Numbered from the stretch's first letter, positions 32,828 to 43,209 are shown. The stretch: DNA of 64,000 bases from Deltaproteobacteria bacterium CG11_big_fil_rev_8_21_14_0_20_47_16 (GCA_002796325.1 PCXA01000001.1:62001-126000); one strand, 5' to 3'. Notes: generated from the letters alone by a model not told the origin. Numbers and translations: made by a program.

Positions 32828-34785
32828 AAAAGAAGATCTACATTACAACTGCAATTGATTACGTGAACAGCACGCCGCATATCGGCACGGCCTATGAAAA
32901 AATTGGCGCTGATGCGTTGGCGCGATTCTATAAACTTGATGGTCACGATGTGCGTTTGCAAATGGGGAATGATGAACATTCAACGAATGTGCGCAAGGCG
33001 GCAGAGGCCAAGGGCCTTGATCCCCAAAAATACTGCGACGAGATGGAAATTAAGTTTAAATCCGCGTGGGATAAGTTGGGAATTGATTACGATGACTTTG
33101 TGCGCACAACAAATCCAACTCATAAGGCTGGCGTTCAAAAACTATTTCAAACACTCTTTGATAAGGGCGATGTTTACAAAGGCACTTACAAGGGCTGGTA
33201 CTGCGATGGATGTGAAGCCTATTATTTAGATAAGGATTTGGTTGATGGGGTTTGCCCTCACCACAAGTCGAAACCCAAATGGGTGGAACAGGTTAACTAT
33301 TTTTTCAAGCTCTCCAAGTATCAAGACTGGCTCAAAAATCATATTCAGACAATTCCCGAATTTATCCTGCCCGTGATTCGCAAAAATGAAATCATGAAGG
33401 TCGTTGAAGGTGGCTTGATTGATGTGAGTGTGTCACGCGAGGGCGAAAGTTGGGGTGTGCCTGTTCCATTTGATCCCACACATTCTGTTTATGTGTGGTT
33501 TGATGCGCTCATTAATTACATCACCGGTATTGGCTATGGCACCGACGCCAAGAAGTTTAAGACATGGTGGGATGATGCGCGCGTGGTGCACGTGATTGGC
33601 AAAGACATTACACGCTTCCACTGCGTGATCTGGCCCTGCATGTTACATGCGGCGGGCATTAAGGTGCCGGATTCCATTTTTGGTCACGGCTTTGTGTACA
33701 CGCGCGGTGAACGCATGAGCAAGACGCTGGGTAATGTGGTGGATCCGTTGGATGTGGTGAATCAATTTGGTCCCGATCCACTGCGCTACTATTTGCTGCG
33801 TACGTCTAGCTTTGGCAGCGATGGGGATTTCACCTGGGATGCGTTTATTGAACGTTACAATTCGGACCTGGCCAATGGGATTGGGAACTTGGTGGCGCGG
33901 ACAGTAGGCATGTTGCACCAGTATTGTAATGGGGAGATTCCTGAGAATCATGGCCCACGAGATATATTACGGTCTGATCCAATAGGCGAAATAGTAAGGA
34001 TTCCAAGTGTGGTTCGTAGATCACTTGATTGTTCAATGAATGACGACATTTTATTCCATGTGGCCCTTCAAATTATTTGGGATGGTATAGCTAAGCTGGA
34101 TCAATTCATAACCGAAAAGAAACCATGGAGACTGGCCAAGGAAGGCAATCAAGAGTCTGTTCGGGACGTGTTGCACGAAGTTTGTGAGGGCATTTTCAAA
34201 ATTGCAATTATGATTTCTCCCTTCATGCCCGCAACTGCTGAAAAAATTTGGAGCCAGATGGGATTTGATACAATTATCAAACTGAAGGACACGAGGATTT
34301 CGGATGCCGAAAATGCACACCACCACATTATCCAGCCGGTGCGTGTGAAAGAAGCAGCCGTGATTTTCCCGCGAATTGAAAAGCCAAAAGAAGAACCCAA
34401 ACCCAAAGAACCGAAAAAGGATAAAAAAATGGAACAGTCAAATGCAGCAACGACCACAACAGATGGGCTCATCTCCATTGATGACTTTGCGAAGATTGAG
34501 CTGCGCGTTGCTGAAATTACATCTGCGGAAAAAGTGGAAGGTGCGGACAAGCTACTCAAACTGCAAGTAAGTCTGGGCGATTCCACGCGTCAGATTGTTG
34601 CGGGAATTGCCAAGCATTATGATCCTGCAACACTTGTGGGTAAGAAGATTGTTGTTGTAGCGAATTTAAAGCCCGCCAAACTTCGTGGCGTGGAATCCCA
34701 AGGCATGCTGCTTGCGGCAAGTGATGATACGGGGCTTTGTTTGGTAGACCCAGGAAGTATTAGTGTGGGTGGTAAGGTTAAATAG
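32824..34785 (+). CDS. metG: methionyl-tRNA synthetase with C-terminal EMAPII-like tRNA-binding domain
   Basis: KKIYITTAIDYVNSTPHIGTAYEKIGADALARF, GERMSKTLGNVVDP, IDDFAKIELRVAEITSAEKVEGADKLLKLQVSLG. Confidence 0.97.
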   Translation: MKKKIYITTAIDYVNSTPHIGTAYEKIGADALARFYKLDGHDVRLQMGNDEHSTNVRKAAEAKGLDPQKYCDEMEIKFKSAWDKLGIDYDDFVRTTNPTHKAGVQKLFQTLFDKGDVYKGTYKGWYCDGCEAYYLDKDLVDGVCPHHKSKPKWVEQVNYFFKLSKYQDWLKNHIQTIPEFILPVIRKNEIMKVVEGGLIDVSVSREGESWGVPVPFDPTHSVYVWFDALINYITGIGYGTDAKKFKTWWDDARVVHVIGKDITRFHCVIWPCMLHAAGIKVPDSIFGHGFVYTRGERMSKTLGNVVDPLDVVNQFGPDPLRYYLLRTSSFGSDGDFTWDAFIERYNSDLANGIGNLVARTVGMLHQYCNGEIPENHGPRDILRSDPIGEIVRIPSVVRRSLDCSMNDDILFHVALQIIWDGIAKLDQFITEKKPWRLAKEGNQESVRDVLHEVCEGIFKIAIMISPFMPATAEKIWSQMGFDTIIKLKDTRISDAENAHHHIIQPVRVKEAAVIFPRIEKPKEEPKPKEPKKDKKMEQSNAATTTTDGLISIDDFAKIELRVAEITSAEKVEGADKLLKLQVSLGDSTRQIVAGIAKHYDPATLVGKKIVVVANLKPAKLRGVESQGMLLAASDDTGLCLVDPGSISVGGKVK

Positions 34786-34788
34786 GTG

Positions 34789-37116
34789 TTATCGCGCTGA
34801 TCTTAGAACAGTTTTAATACGGTCTAAAAGTTCTATCAGCTGGCTTGTGTCGGCATCTGTTAAAAATTCAAACTGACTCCGTCCGTTTTCCGTCGTTTGT
34901 TTCACTATACCGTATTTGGCTCGTATTAGTGCCTGTTCAACATAATTAATAGCAGCCCGAATCATTTCGAATGCCTCTGCCCCAGCAATCAATGAGGGCT
35001 GCACGATTAGTTCAATCGCTGGATCCAACATGCGTTGGAGGTGTGTGGGGTATTCCCGTAAGACTGCTTTGAGTCTGGGGTATAAATATGTCGACATGCC
35101 TTGAACGTCTGAAGAAGACTCTTCCCATTGCAGTGCGTGCCAAACATCATGCATCACCATGGTGTAGCCATGAGCATTGCCCTTAATATCGTCTAGGTAA
35201 ACACTGCGTCTCAGATCCACTTGTACAGGCGAGTTGCCATTTGAGTGGTGGTGATGAAAATCGTCGGCGGAGAGATTTCCAACTGCAAACCGCAACTTTG
35301 CAGAAAGCCGAGGGAAGGTATTGAGTATATATTCTTTAGAGGGGATGAGTTGGAAAGTATTATCACCAACAACGTTCACAGGAACTAAGTCATCACATAG
35401 TGCCTTAAAGGCAGGGATGATTCGGGAATAGGGGTCTTGCAATATACCCACCTCACGATGCAGTTTTGTTCCTGCCGCAATGTCAATACCATAGACGGGC
35501 CCTTTGTCTGTTGGAATGGTTCTAATCGAACCCCCATGGATCTTCATTTCGTGCAGAAATGCGTCTTCTAAAAAATCCCAAGCCAGAAACCCCAAGTCCG
35601 ATTCGCTGGCGGCTGAATTCTGCAGCTGATGTGCCTCGCTTGTAAACAGGGCCAGTTGGCCCAGTGGAATACTGGCAATGTGAGCTGTTAGCGCGCTGGA
35701 AAGTCGACGGAAATTGGATGTGCCTGCATCAATAATTGCACTTCTCACGTGTTGGAGCATTTCTGTGAGTTGTGTTTGATCAGTGTCTGAAAGTGAGGGG
35801 TAATCCAGCCCGTCTTTTGCCTTGGGTGCCAATCCTAACGACACTGTGTATATCATGGGGTCAAGTATACCAACACACTGCTGAACCATTCGGGCGGCGT
35901 TGGCACCTTGTTCAAGCGGGGGTTGTACAATGGTTTCAATAAGTTGTTCAAAATACGTTTGAAGATGTTCTGGGTATCTTCGCATAATGCGCTTAACGAT
36001 GGGGTAGAGATAGATGGAAAAATCTTTAATTTCAGGGGAAGAACCGTCCCACATTAAGGTATGCCAAACATCGTGCAATAGCATGACGAATCCATGGACG
36101 TTACTTTGTACGTCGTCTAGCCAAACGTCGAGACGTGGAGTGGCTTGTATAGGAGAGAGACCCTGTTCATGATGGTCGTGAAAGATGTCACTATTTAAAT
36201 TCCCTGTTAAAAAACGAAGGTTCCATCGAAGTGGGGGGTGGGTGTTCAAAAGATAGTCGACTGTTGGTAGAATGAAGAGACCGTCATTTATATGATTTAC
36301 AAAATAATGATTAAAGTGGGGAATAATGCGCGAAAATGCCAACTGCGTAATATCCAACTGGCGATGCATGTCTGTGTTACCCTGTTGGATAGTGTAGATA
36401 GGTCCAGCCTGTGTATCAAAAAAATCAACTTCAAATCCCATTGCTGAAATGCGTGTTAAAAAATCATATTCAAGTTGTTCCCAAGCGAGCCGTGCAAAGT
36501 CGAACTCGGTGGCCTCCCCTTGCCTAACCCTTTCGGCCATTGCGAGCTGATCTTGTTTTTGTTCCGCGGTAAGAATTGTTTCTGCATCAATAAAGTCATC
36601 CATGAATCGACTTGCAGTGCTCTCCGTTCGTCCCCCACCACCAATACTGCCACCAGCCATTGAAATGACTTTGAGTAGGCGCCCCATATTAGGGTGACTG
36701 GCAGAAATAAAATGTGTTTGATCGTGGAGTTGTTGCAGTTGAGTTTTTAGTCGATCGATTTCATGGACATTTCCCAGTCGTGACTGCTCTGCAATCTGCA
36801 TTTCAATAGATAGAATTTCACCCATCATGCGAACGGCATCTTCATATTCACTGTAGGTTTGTTGAATGGTTTTTCCAAAGCGATCAATGCCAATTGGAAT
36901 TCGGAATGTGTGTGGGGAACGTATTGGGGCTCGGCTTGGCGAGTCACTAGGGATAGATAGTGCAACGCCCACAATGCTGCCCCATCGGAGTAGTGCAGTA
37001 GGAATCAAAGGTGTTGGCTTGGGCGCACTGGGCACGTTGTCGTTAGCCGCAGGCATTGACCGTAGCCAGTCAAACGGACTGGTTTCAGGTAGCCGAATGG
37101 GTGCCAGTTTGGACAT
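34789..37116 (-). CDS. large hypothetical protein with two tandem copies of a His-rich HDVWH domain
   Basis: 775 aa; repeat 1 (aa ~207-462) and repeat 2 (aa ~508-771) align by eye: YSRIIP/FSRIIP, LRF..GNL..D.FH.HH, HG..M..HDVWH.L.W..SS, YLYP..K...R.YP.HLQ, IV.P.L..GA.A. N-terminus shared with the 52138-54648 product. Confidence 0.85.
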   Translation of the reverse strand: MSKLAPIRLPETSPFDWLRSMPAANDNVPSAPKPTPLIPTALLRWGSIVGVALSIPSDSPSRAPIRSPHTFRIPIGIDRFGKTIQQTYSEYEDAVRMMGEILSIEMQIAEQSRLGNVHEIDRLKTQLQQLHDQTHFISASHPNMGRLLKVISMAGGSIGGGGRTESTASRFMDDFIDAETILTAEQKQDQLAMAERVRQGEATEFDFARLAWEQLEYDFLTRISAMGFEVDFFDTQAGPIYTIQQGNTDMHRQLDITQLAFSRIIPHFNHYFVNHINDGLFILPTVDYLLNTHPPLRWNLRFLTGNLNSDIFHDHHEQGLSPIQATPRLDVWLDDVQSNVHGFVMLLHDVWHTLMWDGSSPEIKDFSIYLYPIVKRIMRRYPEHLQTYFEQLIETIVQPPLEQGANAARMVQQCVGILDPMIYTVSLGLAPKAKDGLDYPSLSDTDQTQLTEMLQHVRSAIIDAGTSNFRRLSSALTAHIASIPLGQLALFTSEAHQLQNSAASESDLGFLAWDFLEDAFLHEMKIHGGSIRTIPTDKGPVYGIDIAAGTKLHREVGILQDPYSRIIPAFKALCDDLVPVNVVGDNTFQLIPSKEYILNTFPRLSAKLRFAVGNLSADDFHHHHSNGNSPVQVDLRRSVYLDDIKGNAHGYTMVMHDVWHALQWEESSSDVQGMSTYLYPRLKAVLREYPTHLQRMLDPAIELIVQPSLIAGAEAFEMIRAAINYVEQALIRAKYGIVKQTTENGRSQFEFLTDADTSQLIELLDRIKTVLRSAR

Positions 37117-37154
37117 GGGTATATATCGGTGAATGACTAAAAAGGTTGCGTAAA

Positions 37155-37182
37155 AAAAAGGTCCCCAGTTGGGGACCTTTTT
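37155..37182 (-). terminator. rho-independent terminator of the 60-aa gene
   Basis: AAAAAGGTCCCCA-GT-TGGGGACCTTTTT; minus-strand transcript ends in a T-run. Confidence 0.88.
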
Positions 37183-37197
37183 GAGGGCATTTTTTGC

Positions 37198-37380
37198 TTA
37201 CCACTCCTTCAATTCACCCTTCTTGATCTTATCGACCAAGATATTCCACTCTTCGCGCTTCAACGTGACGACGTTGTCGTCTTCGCCAATGGTGACCTTT
37301 TGGGTCGTTACATCAGCATCAACGGTGGGACAGCATTTACTGCCGCCACAGAGTACGATGGCTTCAAATGGCTTCTTCAT
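37198..37380 (-). CDS. small Cys-containing hypothetical protein (60 aa)
   Basis: MKKPFEAIVLCGGSKCCPTVDADVTTQKVTIGEDDNVVTLKREEWNILVDKIKKGELKEW; strong RBS (AAGGGGGGAG) upstream and its own terminator. Confidence 0.78.
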   Translation of the reverse strand: MKKPFEAIVLCGGSKCCPTVDADVTTQKVTIGEDDNVVTLKREEWNILVDKIKKGELKEW

Positions 37381-37409
37381 ATGACTCCCCCCTTTCGTGG
37401 GTATTATGG

Positions 37410-38159
37410 TTAGAAGTTCAAATCTTCCAAATCGGGAATGAAATCTTCCACGGGTCCGGTGTCTTCGGGTTCCGGTGGTGGTGTGGGGCGCAAGTTGTGC
37501 GGTGCAGGCCTTTGAAACCCATGACGCCCCAGCGACATATCGGGGCTGTTGCCGCGGACCACATCAATCCGACGTCCGGTTTGACGCTCCCATTTTTTCA
37601 ACGCCTTCTCTAGTAAGGGTTGGTTAACCGACCACAACTCGACTCCGCCTGCATTGATCATGGGGCGCGTGCTAAAGAGTGTGGCGCTAATGGTAAATGT
37701 TTGAAACCCCGATTCATCAGGGCCGCCCCACACTGTAAAGCTTGCGGGTTCTTGGATACGCACGCGAATTGGATTGTCGGGATTCCAATCGCTGCGTAAA
37801 AAACCGACAACGCTGAGTTTGAGTTTGAGTGTCCAAATGCGCTCTTTCAGATTTTTGAGAATGAGCATCAACTCATCCAAGAATGTCATTTGATCAAGGT
37901 TGCCGCGGTTGATTTGTTGGGTCGCATTAACGGTGGTGATTTCAATTGAATCTGGCATGACCACGCCAAAGAAGCTGCGTAAAAAGTTAAATACTTGTTC
38001 AAAGAACCAGACGTTATTTTCTTCCTGGCTCATACGCGTAAAATTGATGTTAGATGAAAAACCCCACGAGCCTACCGCATCCCCGCGTGCAGCGTGGTGC
38101 CGGTGCTGGTCATCCAGGTCCAAATCGAGGTCAAAGCCTTGTTTTTGAGGGGCAGGCAT
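37410..38159 (-). CDS. hypothetical protein
   Basis: 249 aa ORF (MPAPQKQGFDLDLDLDDQHRHH...), same strand as and about 50 nt downstream of nuoN. Confidence 0.7.
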   Translation of the reverse strand: MPAPQKQGFDLDLDLDDQHRHHAARGDAVGSWGFSSNINFTRMSQEENNVWFFEQVFNFLRSFFGVVMPDSIEITTVNATQQINRGNLDQMTFLDELMLILKNLKERIWTLKLKLSVVGFLRSDWNPDNPIRVRIQEPASFTVWGGPDESGFQTFTISATLFSTRPMINAGGVELWSVNQPLLEKALKKWERQTGRRIDVVRGNSPDMSLGRHGFQRPAPHNLRPTPPPEPEDTGPVEDFIPDLEDLNF

Positions 38160-38208
38160 AGTGGTAATGCTAGCGCTAAATATCCAATTTGTCGAGGAGA
38201 TCTGGTTT

Positions 38209-39738
38209 TTACAGCAGAACGGAATTTTGAATGAAGCTCATCAGGCGATCGGGGAAAATACCAGCGACTAATACCGCAAGCGCTGCAAAGAAAATGACAA
38301 GCCGAATAGGGACGCCCACATTCATTGAGTTGTGTGGTGTTTGATTGGCAACGGGTCTGAAATACATCACGACAATGGGATATGAATAATATCCAACAGA
38401 AATCAAGCTGCTGATGATGGCGGCAATGGTGAGACCCCAATGTCCGGCAGCAACCAAGTTAGCCAGCAGGTAGTACTTTGCCATGAAGCCCACTGTGGGG
38501 GGAAGGCCTGCTAACGAAAGTAAGAAAATGGATAAGCATGCAGCTAGCCATGGATGTCGTTCACCCAAGCCAGCCAATGCGCCCACAGACGTTAGTTCTT
38601 CGCCATCGCGACCCAACAACTGCACAACCGCAAATGCACCGATGGTCATGACGGAATACGACATGAGGTACCAGAGTAAGCTGGTGATTCCGGCCTCTGG
38701 TATGGTGGCCATTGTTACAAGTGCCAATGCTGCATAGCCTGCATGCGCAATACTCGAATATGCCAAAAGACGTTTGATGTTGTCTTGCCATAGTGCAGCC
38801 ATATTTCCGATGAACATGGTGGCGATTGCGAGGCCCGCAATGAGTTGGGTACCCAGTGCAGGCATGAGTGGCAACACGACAAGCATGACGCGTGCAAAGA
38901 GTAAAAAAGCGGCGGCTTTAACGGCAGATGCAAACCAGGCGGTAACTGGAATCGGTGCGCCTTCGTAAACATCGGGTGTCCAGGTATGAAATGGAGCGAG
39001 CGCCACTTTAAAGCCAATGCCAACCAAGAAAAATGCGGTGCCCAGAATCAAATAGAATTGGCTTGTTGGGGCTTGCATAATACCATCGTTGGTAAATCCA
39101 ACAAGGCTGAGTGTGCCAGTCGCGCCATAGAAGAAAGCGATGCCAAACAATAAAAACGCGGATGCAACCGCGCCGAGCAAAAAGTATTTGAGGCCTGATT
39201 CGACTGAGAGACGATTTTTGGTATCCATGCCCGCCAAGACGTAGGCAGAAATAGACAAAATTTCGATGCCCACAAAGGCAAGTAATAAGTTGGCGCTACT
39301 AATCATACACCACGCACCTGCTGTCGCAAAGAGCATGAGCACGGTGTATTCGCCAATCGGCAATTTATGTTGGAATAGATAGCCCCAACCCAACGCAAGC
39401 CCTGCAATGGTGGAGCCAATAATCATCATGCCACCCACAAGCGAAAAGCGGTCGATGACCAACATGCCCATTTGATTGGGCATTTCGTGTTGTACCCAAA
39501 GCCGCCAACAGGCGATGAAGGCAACGAGCGCTGCAAGCATGCCGAACAATAATAAAGGCGTGCGGTCAGGAACGTGGACGTCGACAGTTGCTGATTTACG
39601 GCGCGCCCATCGTGGCAGAATATGTTGCGGCCACCACAGGTCAGCTAAAAGAACGAGGGTGCCACCCACAATGAGCAGCAATAACGGCAGTTCATTATAA
39701 GCCAGTGCCAACCAATCTGTATTAAGTAAGCTTTCCAT
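38209..39738 (-). CDS. nuoN: NADH-quinone oxidoreductase subunit N
   Basis: Multi-TM antiporter-like subunit: LLAFVGIEILSISAYVLAG, GIGFKVALAPFHTWTPDVYEGAPIPVTAWFASAVKAAAF, SIAHAGYAALA. Confidence 0.95.
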   Translation of the reverse strand: MESLLNTDWLALAYNELPLLLLIVGGTLVLLADLWWPQHILPRWARRKSATVDVHVPDRTPLLLFGMLAALVAFIACWRLWVQHEMPNQMGMLVIDRFSLVGGMMIIGSTIAGLALGWGYLFQHKLPIGEYTVLMLFATAGAWCMISSANLLLAFVGIEILSISAYVLAGMDTKNRLSVESGLKYFLLGAVASAFLLFGIAFFYGATGTLSLVGFTNDGIMQAPTSQFYLILGTAFFLVGIGFKVALAPFHTWTPDVYEGAPIPVTAWFASAVKAAAFLLFARVMLVVLPLMPALGTQLIAGLAIATMFIGNMAALWQDNIKRLLAYSSIAHAGYAALALVTMATIPEAGITSLLWYLMSYSVMTIGAFAVVQLLGRDGEELTSVGALAGLGERHPWLAACLSIFLLSLAGLPPTVGFMAKYYLLANLVAAGHWGLTIAAIISSLISVGYYSYPIVVMYFRPVANQTPHNSMNVGVPIRLVIFFAALAVLVAGIFPDRLMSFIQNSVLL

Positions 39739-39741
39739 AAA

Positions 39742-41226
39742 TCAGCGTCCCATCAGTTGCAAAAATGTGCTGATGGATCCCATGCATGGATCCAGCAACA
39801 GTTTTGGATAAACCCCAAAAACCACCATGAGTAGCATGAGTGGAATCAGCAATGTGAGTTCTCTGGGGTTTAAATCTTTCAATGTTTTGTTATGTTCATT
39901 GGTGACTTGGCCAAAGAACACGCGCTCTACTAACCATAATAGATAGGCGGCGCCCAAGATAACGCCAATCGCAGCAATCACGCCATAGACCTTGCCATAT
40001 GCAAAGCCACCCATGAGTGTTAAAAACTCACCTACGAAATTGTTAAGCCCTGGAAGTCCTGCAGAGGAAAGCGCTACAAATATGAATGCGGCAGAAAACC
40101 ACGGCACGACCTTGGCGATTCCACCGTAGTCGGAAATTTGTCGTGTGTGGGTGCGACTATAGATAATGCCAATGAGCAAAAATAGCGCGCCAGTTGAAAT
40201 GCCGTGGTTAACCAGTTGCAGAACGGCGCCTTCGACACCTTCGGTTGTCAGTGATGCCAACCCCAACATGACAAAGCCCATGTGGGAAACAGAAGAGTAT
40301 GCAATCAATCGCTTCATGTCAGGTTGGATCATGGCAACGAGTGCACCTACAACAATACCAATGACAGAGAGCGACATGAGTAGGGGTTGTGCTTGGAGGA
40401 CGGCGTCTGGAAAGAGCGGCATGGCAATGCGATAGAACCCATATGCGCCCACTTTCAAAAAGACGCCGGCTAGAATGACGCTACCCGCTGTAGGGGCTTC
40501 GGTGTGGGCATCAGGCAGCCATGTGTGCACGGGCCATAGTGGGACTTTGATGGCAAATGCCAATGCAAAAGCCATGAAGCACCACAGTTGAATGCCAGGA
40601 TCGAGTTTCATTTGATAGAGATCAATCAGGTTCATTTGGTAGCCGCTCTTGGCGTAGACTACGAAGATTGCAACCAGCATGAGCAAGCTGCCAAAGAGGG
40701 TATAAATCAAAAGCTTCATGGCAGCCATGATGCGGTGTTTGCCGCCCCAAATGCCAACCAAGAAATACATGGGGATGAGCATGAGTTCCCAGAAGACATA
40801 GAACAAGAATAAATCAAGTGCGGCAAAAGCGCCGAGCAAACCCACTTCGGTGAGCAGAATTAATCCCATAAATTCTTTACGGCGGGTTTTAATTTCGTTC
40901 CATGCGCCCAAGATAGCGAGTGGAATGAGTAGTGTCGTGAGCACTATCATCAAAAGGCTCACACCATCGATACCCACAAAGTACTGGAAGTTGAGTGTTG
41001 GGATCCATGGATGCTGTTCAATCAGAGTGAACCCGTTATCAACGGCATTAATTTGGTAGAGCCACCACATGGCGAGCGATGCAATGAAGGTGATGAGTGA
41101 AAAGAAAAGTGCAATGGCGCGACTACCCTCTTCAAAGCGGCGTGGCAACATCATGATGGGCAAAACCCCAACCAGCGGCAAGAAAATGGTAATCGTTAAG
41201 ATGTGTGACGCAATCCAAGGTATCAT
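39742..41226 (-). CDS. nuoM: NADH-quinone oxidoreductase subunit M
   Basis: FYVFWELMLIPMYFLVGIWGG, KVPLWPVHTWLPDAHTEAPTAGSVILAGVFLKVGAYG, YSSVSHMGFVMLG. Confidence 0.96.
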   Translation of the reverse strand: MIPWIASHILTITIFLPLVGVLPIMMLPRRFEEGSRAIALFFSLITFIASLAMWWLYQINAVDNGFTLIEQHPWIPTLNFQYFVGIDGVSLLMIVLTTLLIPLAILGAWNEIKTRRKEFMGLILLTEVGLLGAFAALDLFLFYVFWELMLIPMYFLVGIWGGKHRIMAAMKLLIYTLFGSLLMLVAIFVVYAKSGYQMNLIDLYQMKLDPGIQLWCFMAFALAFAIKVPLWPVHTWLPDAHTEAPTAGSVILAGVFLKVGAYGFYRIAMPLFPDAVLQAQPLLMSLSVIGIVVGALVAMIQPDMKRLIAYSSVSHMGFVMLGLASLTTEGVEGAVLQLVNHGISTGALFLLIGIIYSRTHTRQISDYGGIAKVVPWFSAAFIFVALSSAGLPGLNNFVGEFLTLMGGFAYGKVYGVIAAIGVILGAAYLLWLVERVFFGQVTNEHNKTLKDLNPRELTLLIPLMLLMVVFGVYPKLLLDPCMGSISTFLQLMGR

Positions 41227-41237
41227 AGTTTATCCCG

Positions 41238-43205
41238 TTACAAAATCATCCAACCCAATACGACAACTGATCCCAATACCAATAGGAAAACATAGTGAGG
41301 CACCAAGCCTGTTTCCATAGCTGTTCCAACGCGCCCAAAGAGACGTGCGATGCGTGCGCTGCCACCCACTAAAATTTTATCAATCAATACGGCGTCAACG
41401 GTTTGCCACAACACTGATCGTGAGAACCACAGAAGTGGTTGCACAACAACGGCATCATAAATTTGATCCACATAATATAGGTTAACCAACAACGTGTAGC
41501 AGCGTTTGAAGCGTGCGGCCATTTGATCGGCCCATCCACGATGCTGCGAATATAAAATCCAAGCGATGATGGCCCAGATAGCGCCCCACGTCATACTGCC
41601 CAATCCCATGAAGAGTTCGGTAGATTCATTGCCCGCTTCGTGCAGTGCGGTTGGAAAGAGTGGTGCGAGCCATGTCATAATGTGGTCGTGGCCACCCATG
41701 GCGTGGGGCACTCCAACCCATCCCCCTATAATAGATAGAACGGCCAATACGACGAGCGGCAAAAGCATAGTGACAGAGTTTTCGGGGTGAACATGGTGTG
41801 GACCAGCGGGGTTGCGTTTGCCGAAGAAGGCCAGGCCCACCAATCGGAACATGTAGAATGCCGTGAGACCTGCAGCGAGAGTAGCAATCAACCACAACCA
41901 GAAGTGTCCACTGCTATAGACGTGCCAGAGAATGGCATCTTTGCTGAAGAATCCTGCGAACGGCCAGATACCTGCGATGGCAAGAGTACCGATTAAGAAT
42001 GTGGTAAATGTTACGGGCAAGTGCTTGCGCAGACCGCCATACATGGAGAGACGTTGTTCGCCGTCCATGGCATGAATAACGCTGCCGGAACCCAAGAAGA
42101 GTAGTGCCTTAAAGAAGGCGTGGGTCATGACGTGGAAAATAGCAACGGAGAATGCGCCGACACCCAATGCCAAGAACATGAATCCCAACTGTGAAACGGT
42201 GGAGTAAGCGAGCACTTTTTTAATGTCGTCTTGTACAAGTCCCATCGTTGCAGCAAAAAATGCCGTCGCGCAGCCCACAATGGCAATAACGTTTAATGTG
42301 GTAGGCGCTAAAACAAACAAAAAGTTAAGGCGTGCTACCATGTAGATACCGGCGGTCACCATTGTGGCGGCGTGGATCAATGCTGAAACGGGCGTGGGAC
42401 CTGCCATGGCATCGGGCAGCCAGACATAGAGCGGAATCTGTGCTGATTTTCCGGTGGCGCCCAAGAACAAAAGAAGTGTGGCTGCCGTTGCGACAGGTGC
42501 CAAAAATGCAGCGTGAGTAGAGATGTAGCTAAACGACAAGATGGCGTCACCAGGCTGAGCGGTGGGCTGCAAGGCCTGCCAGATAAAGAAGATACCCAAG
42601 ACAAATCCAAAGTCACCAATGCGGTTTACGATAAAAGCTTTTTTACCAGCTTTAGCCTTTTCAATGTCGGTAAACCAAAATCCAATGAGCAGGTAAGAGC
42701 AAAGCCCTACCCCTTCCCAGCCCACAAACATGAGTGGGAGGCTGTCACCCAAGATGAGGAGCAACATGAAGAATAGGAATAAGTTTAAGTACGCGAAGTA
42801 TTTGGCAAAGCCATCATCGTGCGACATGTAACCAACGGAATACAAGTGAATGAGGGAGCCCACCCCGGTGACAACAAGCGCCATGATAAGAGAGAGTTGG
42901 TCGAGCTTGAGTCCAATGGTCACAGCCCATTGCGTACCGCCGAACCATGTAAAGAGTGGGCCAGTGGATACAGAGTGTGAGTCTTCCAGTCCCATCGCAA
43001 TATAAAAGAGCACAGCAACAATCAGGAATGAAATGAGCGGCATCACGACGGCGATGGTACCAGACAATGCATGTGATGGTTTCCACTGACTACGTGTTGA
43101 GAATAAATACATTTTGCCGTTGGCGATGGCACCTAGGAGCGGCAATAACGGAATCAAACACATGAGTGTCGGAATAGAGATGTGTTGTAAAAGTTGTTCA
43201 ATCAT
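41238..43205 (-). CDS. nuoL: NADH-quinone oxidoreductase subunit L
   Basis: FVGWEGVGLCSYLLIGFWF, KSAQIPLYVWLPDAMAGPTPVSALIHAATMVTAGIYMVAR. Confidence 0.96.
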   Translation of the reverse strand: MIEQLLQHISIPTLMCLIPLLPLLGAIANGKMYLFSTRSQWKPSHALSGTIAVVMPLISFLIVAVLFYIAMGLEDSHSVSTGPLFTWFGGTQWAVTIGLKLDQLSLIMALVVTGVGSLIHLYSVGYMSHDDGFAKYFAYLNLFLFFMLLLILGDSLPLMFVGWEGVGLCSYLLIGFWFTDIEKAKAGKKAFIVNRIGDFGFVLGIFFIWQALQPTAQPGDAILSFSYISTHAAFLAPVATAATLLLFLGATGKSAQIPLYVWLPDAMAGPTPVSALIHAATMVTAGIYMVARLNFLFVLAPTTLNVIAIVGCATAFFAATMGLVQDDIKKVLAYSTVSQLGFMFLALGVGAFSVAIFHVMTHAFFKALLFLGSGSVIHAMDGEQRLSMYGGLRKHLPVTFTTFLIGTLAIAGIWPFAGFFSKDAILWHVYSSGHFWLWLIATLAAGLTAFYMFRLVGLAFFGKRNPAGPHHVHPENSVTMLLPLVVLAVLSIIGGWVGVPHAMGGHDHIMTWLAPLFPTALHEAGNESTELFMGLGSMTWGAIWAIIAWILYSQHRGWADQMAARFKRCYTLLVNLYYVDQIYDAVVVQPLLWFSRSVLWQTVDAVLIDKILVGGSARIARLFGRVGTAMETGLVPHYVFLLVLGSVVVLGWMIL

Positions 43206-43209
43206 TCAC

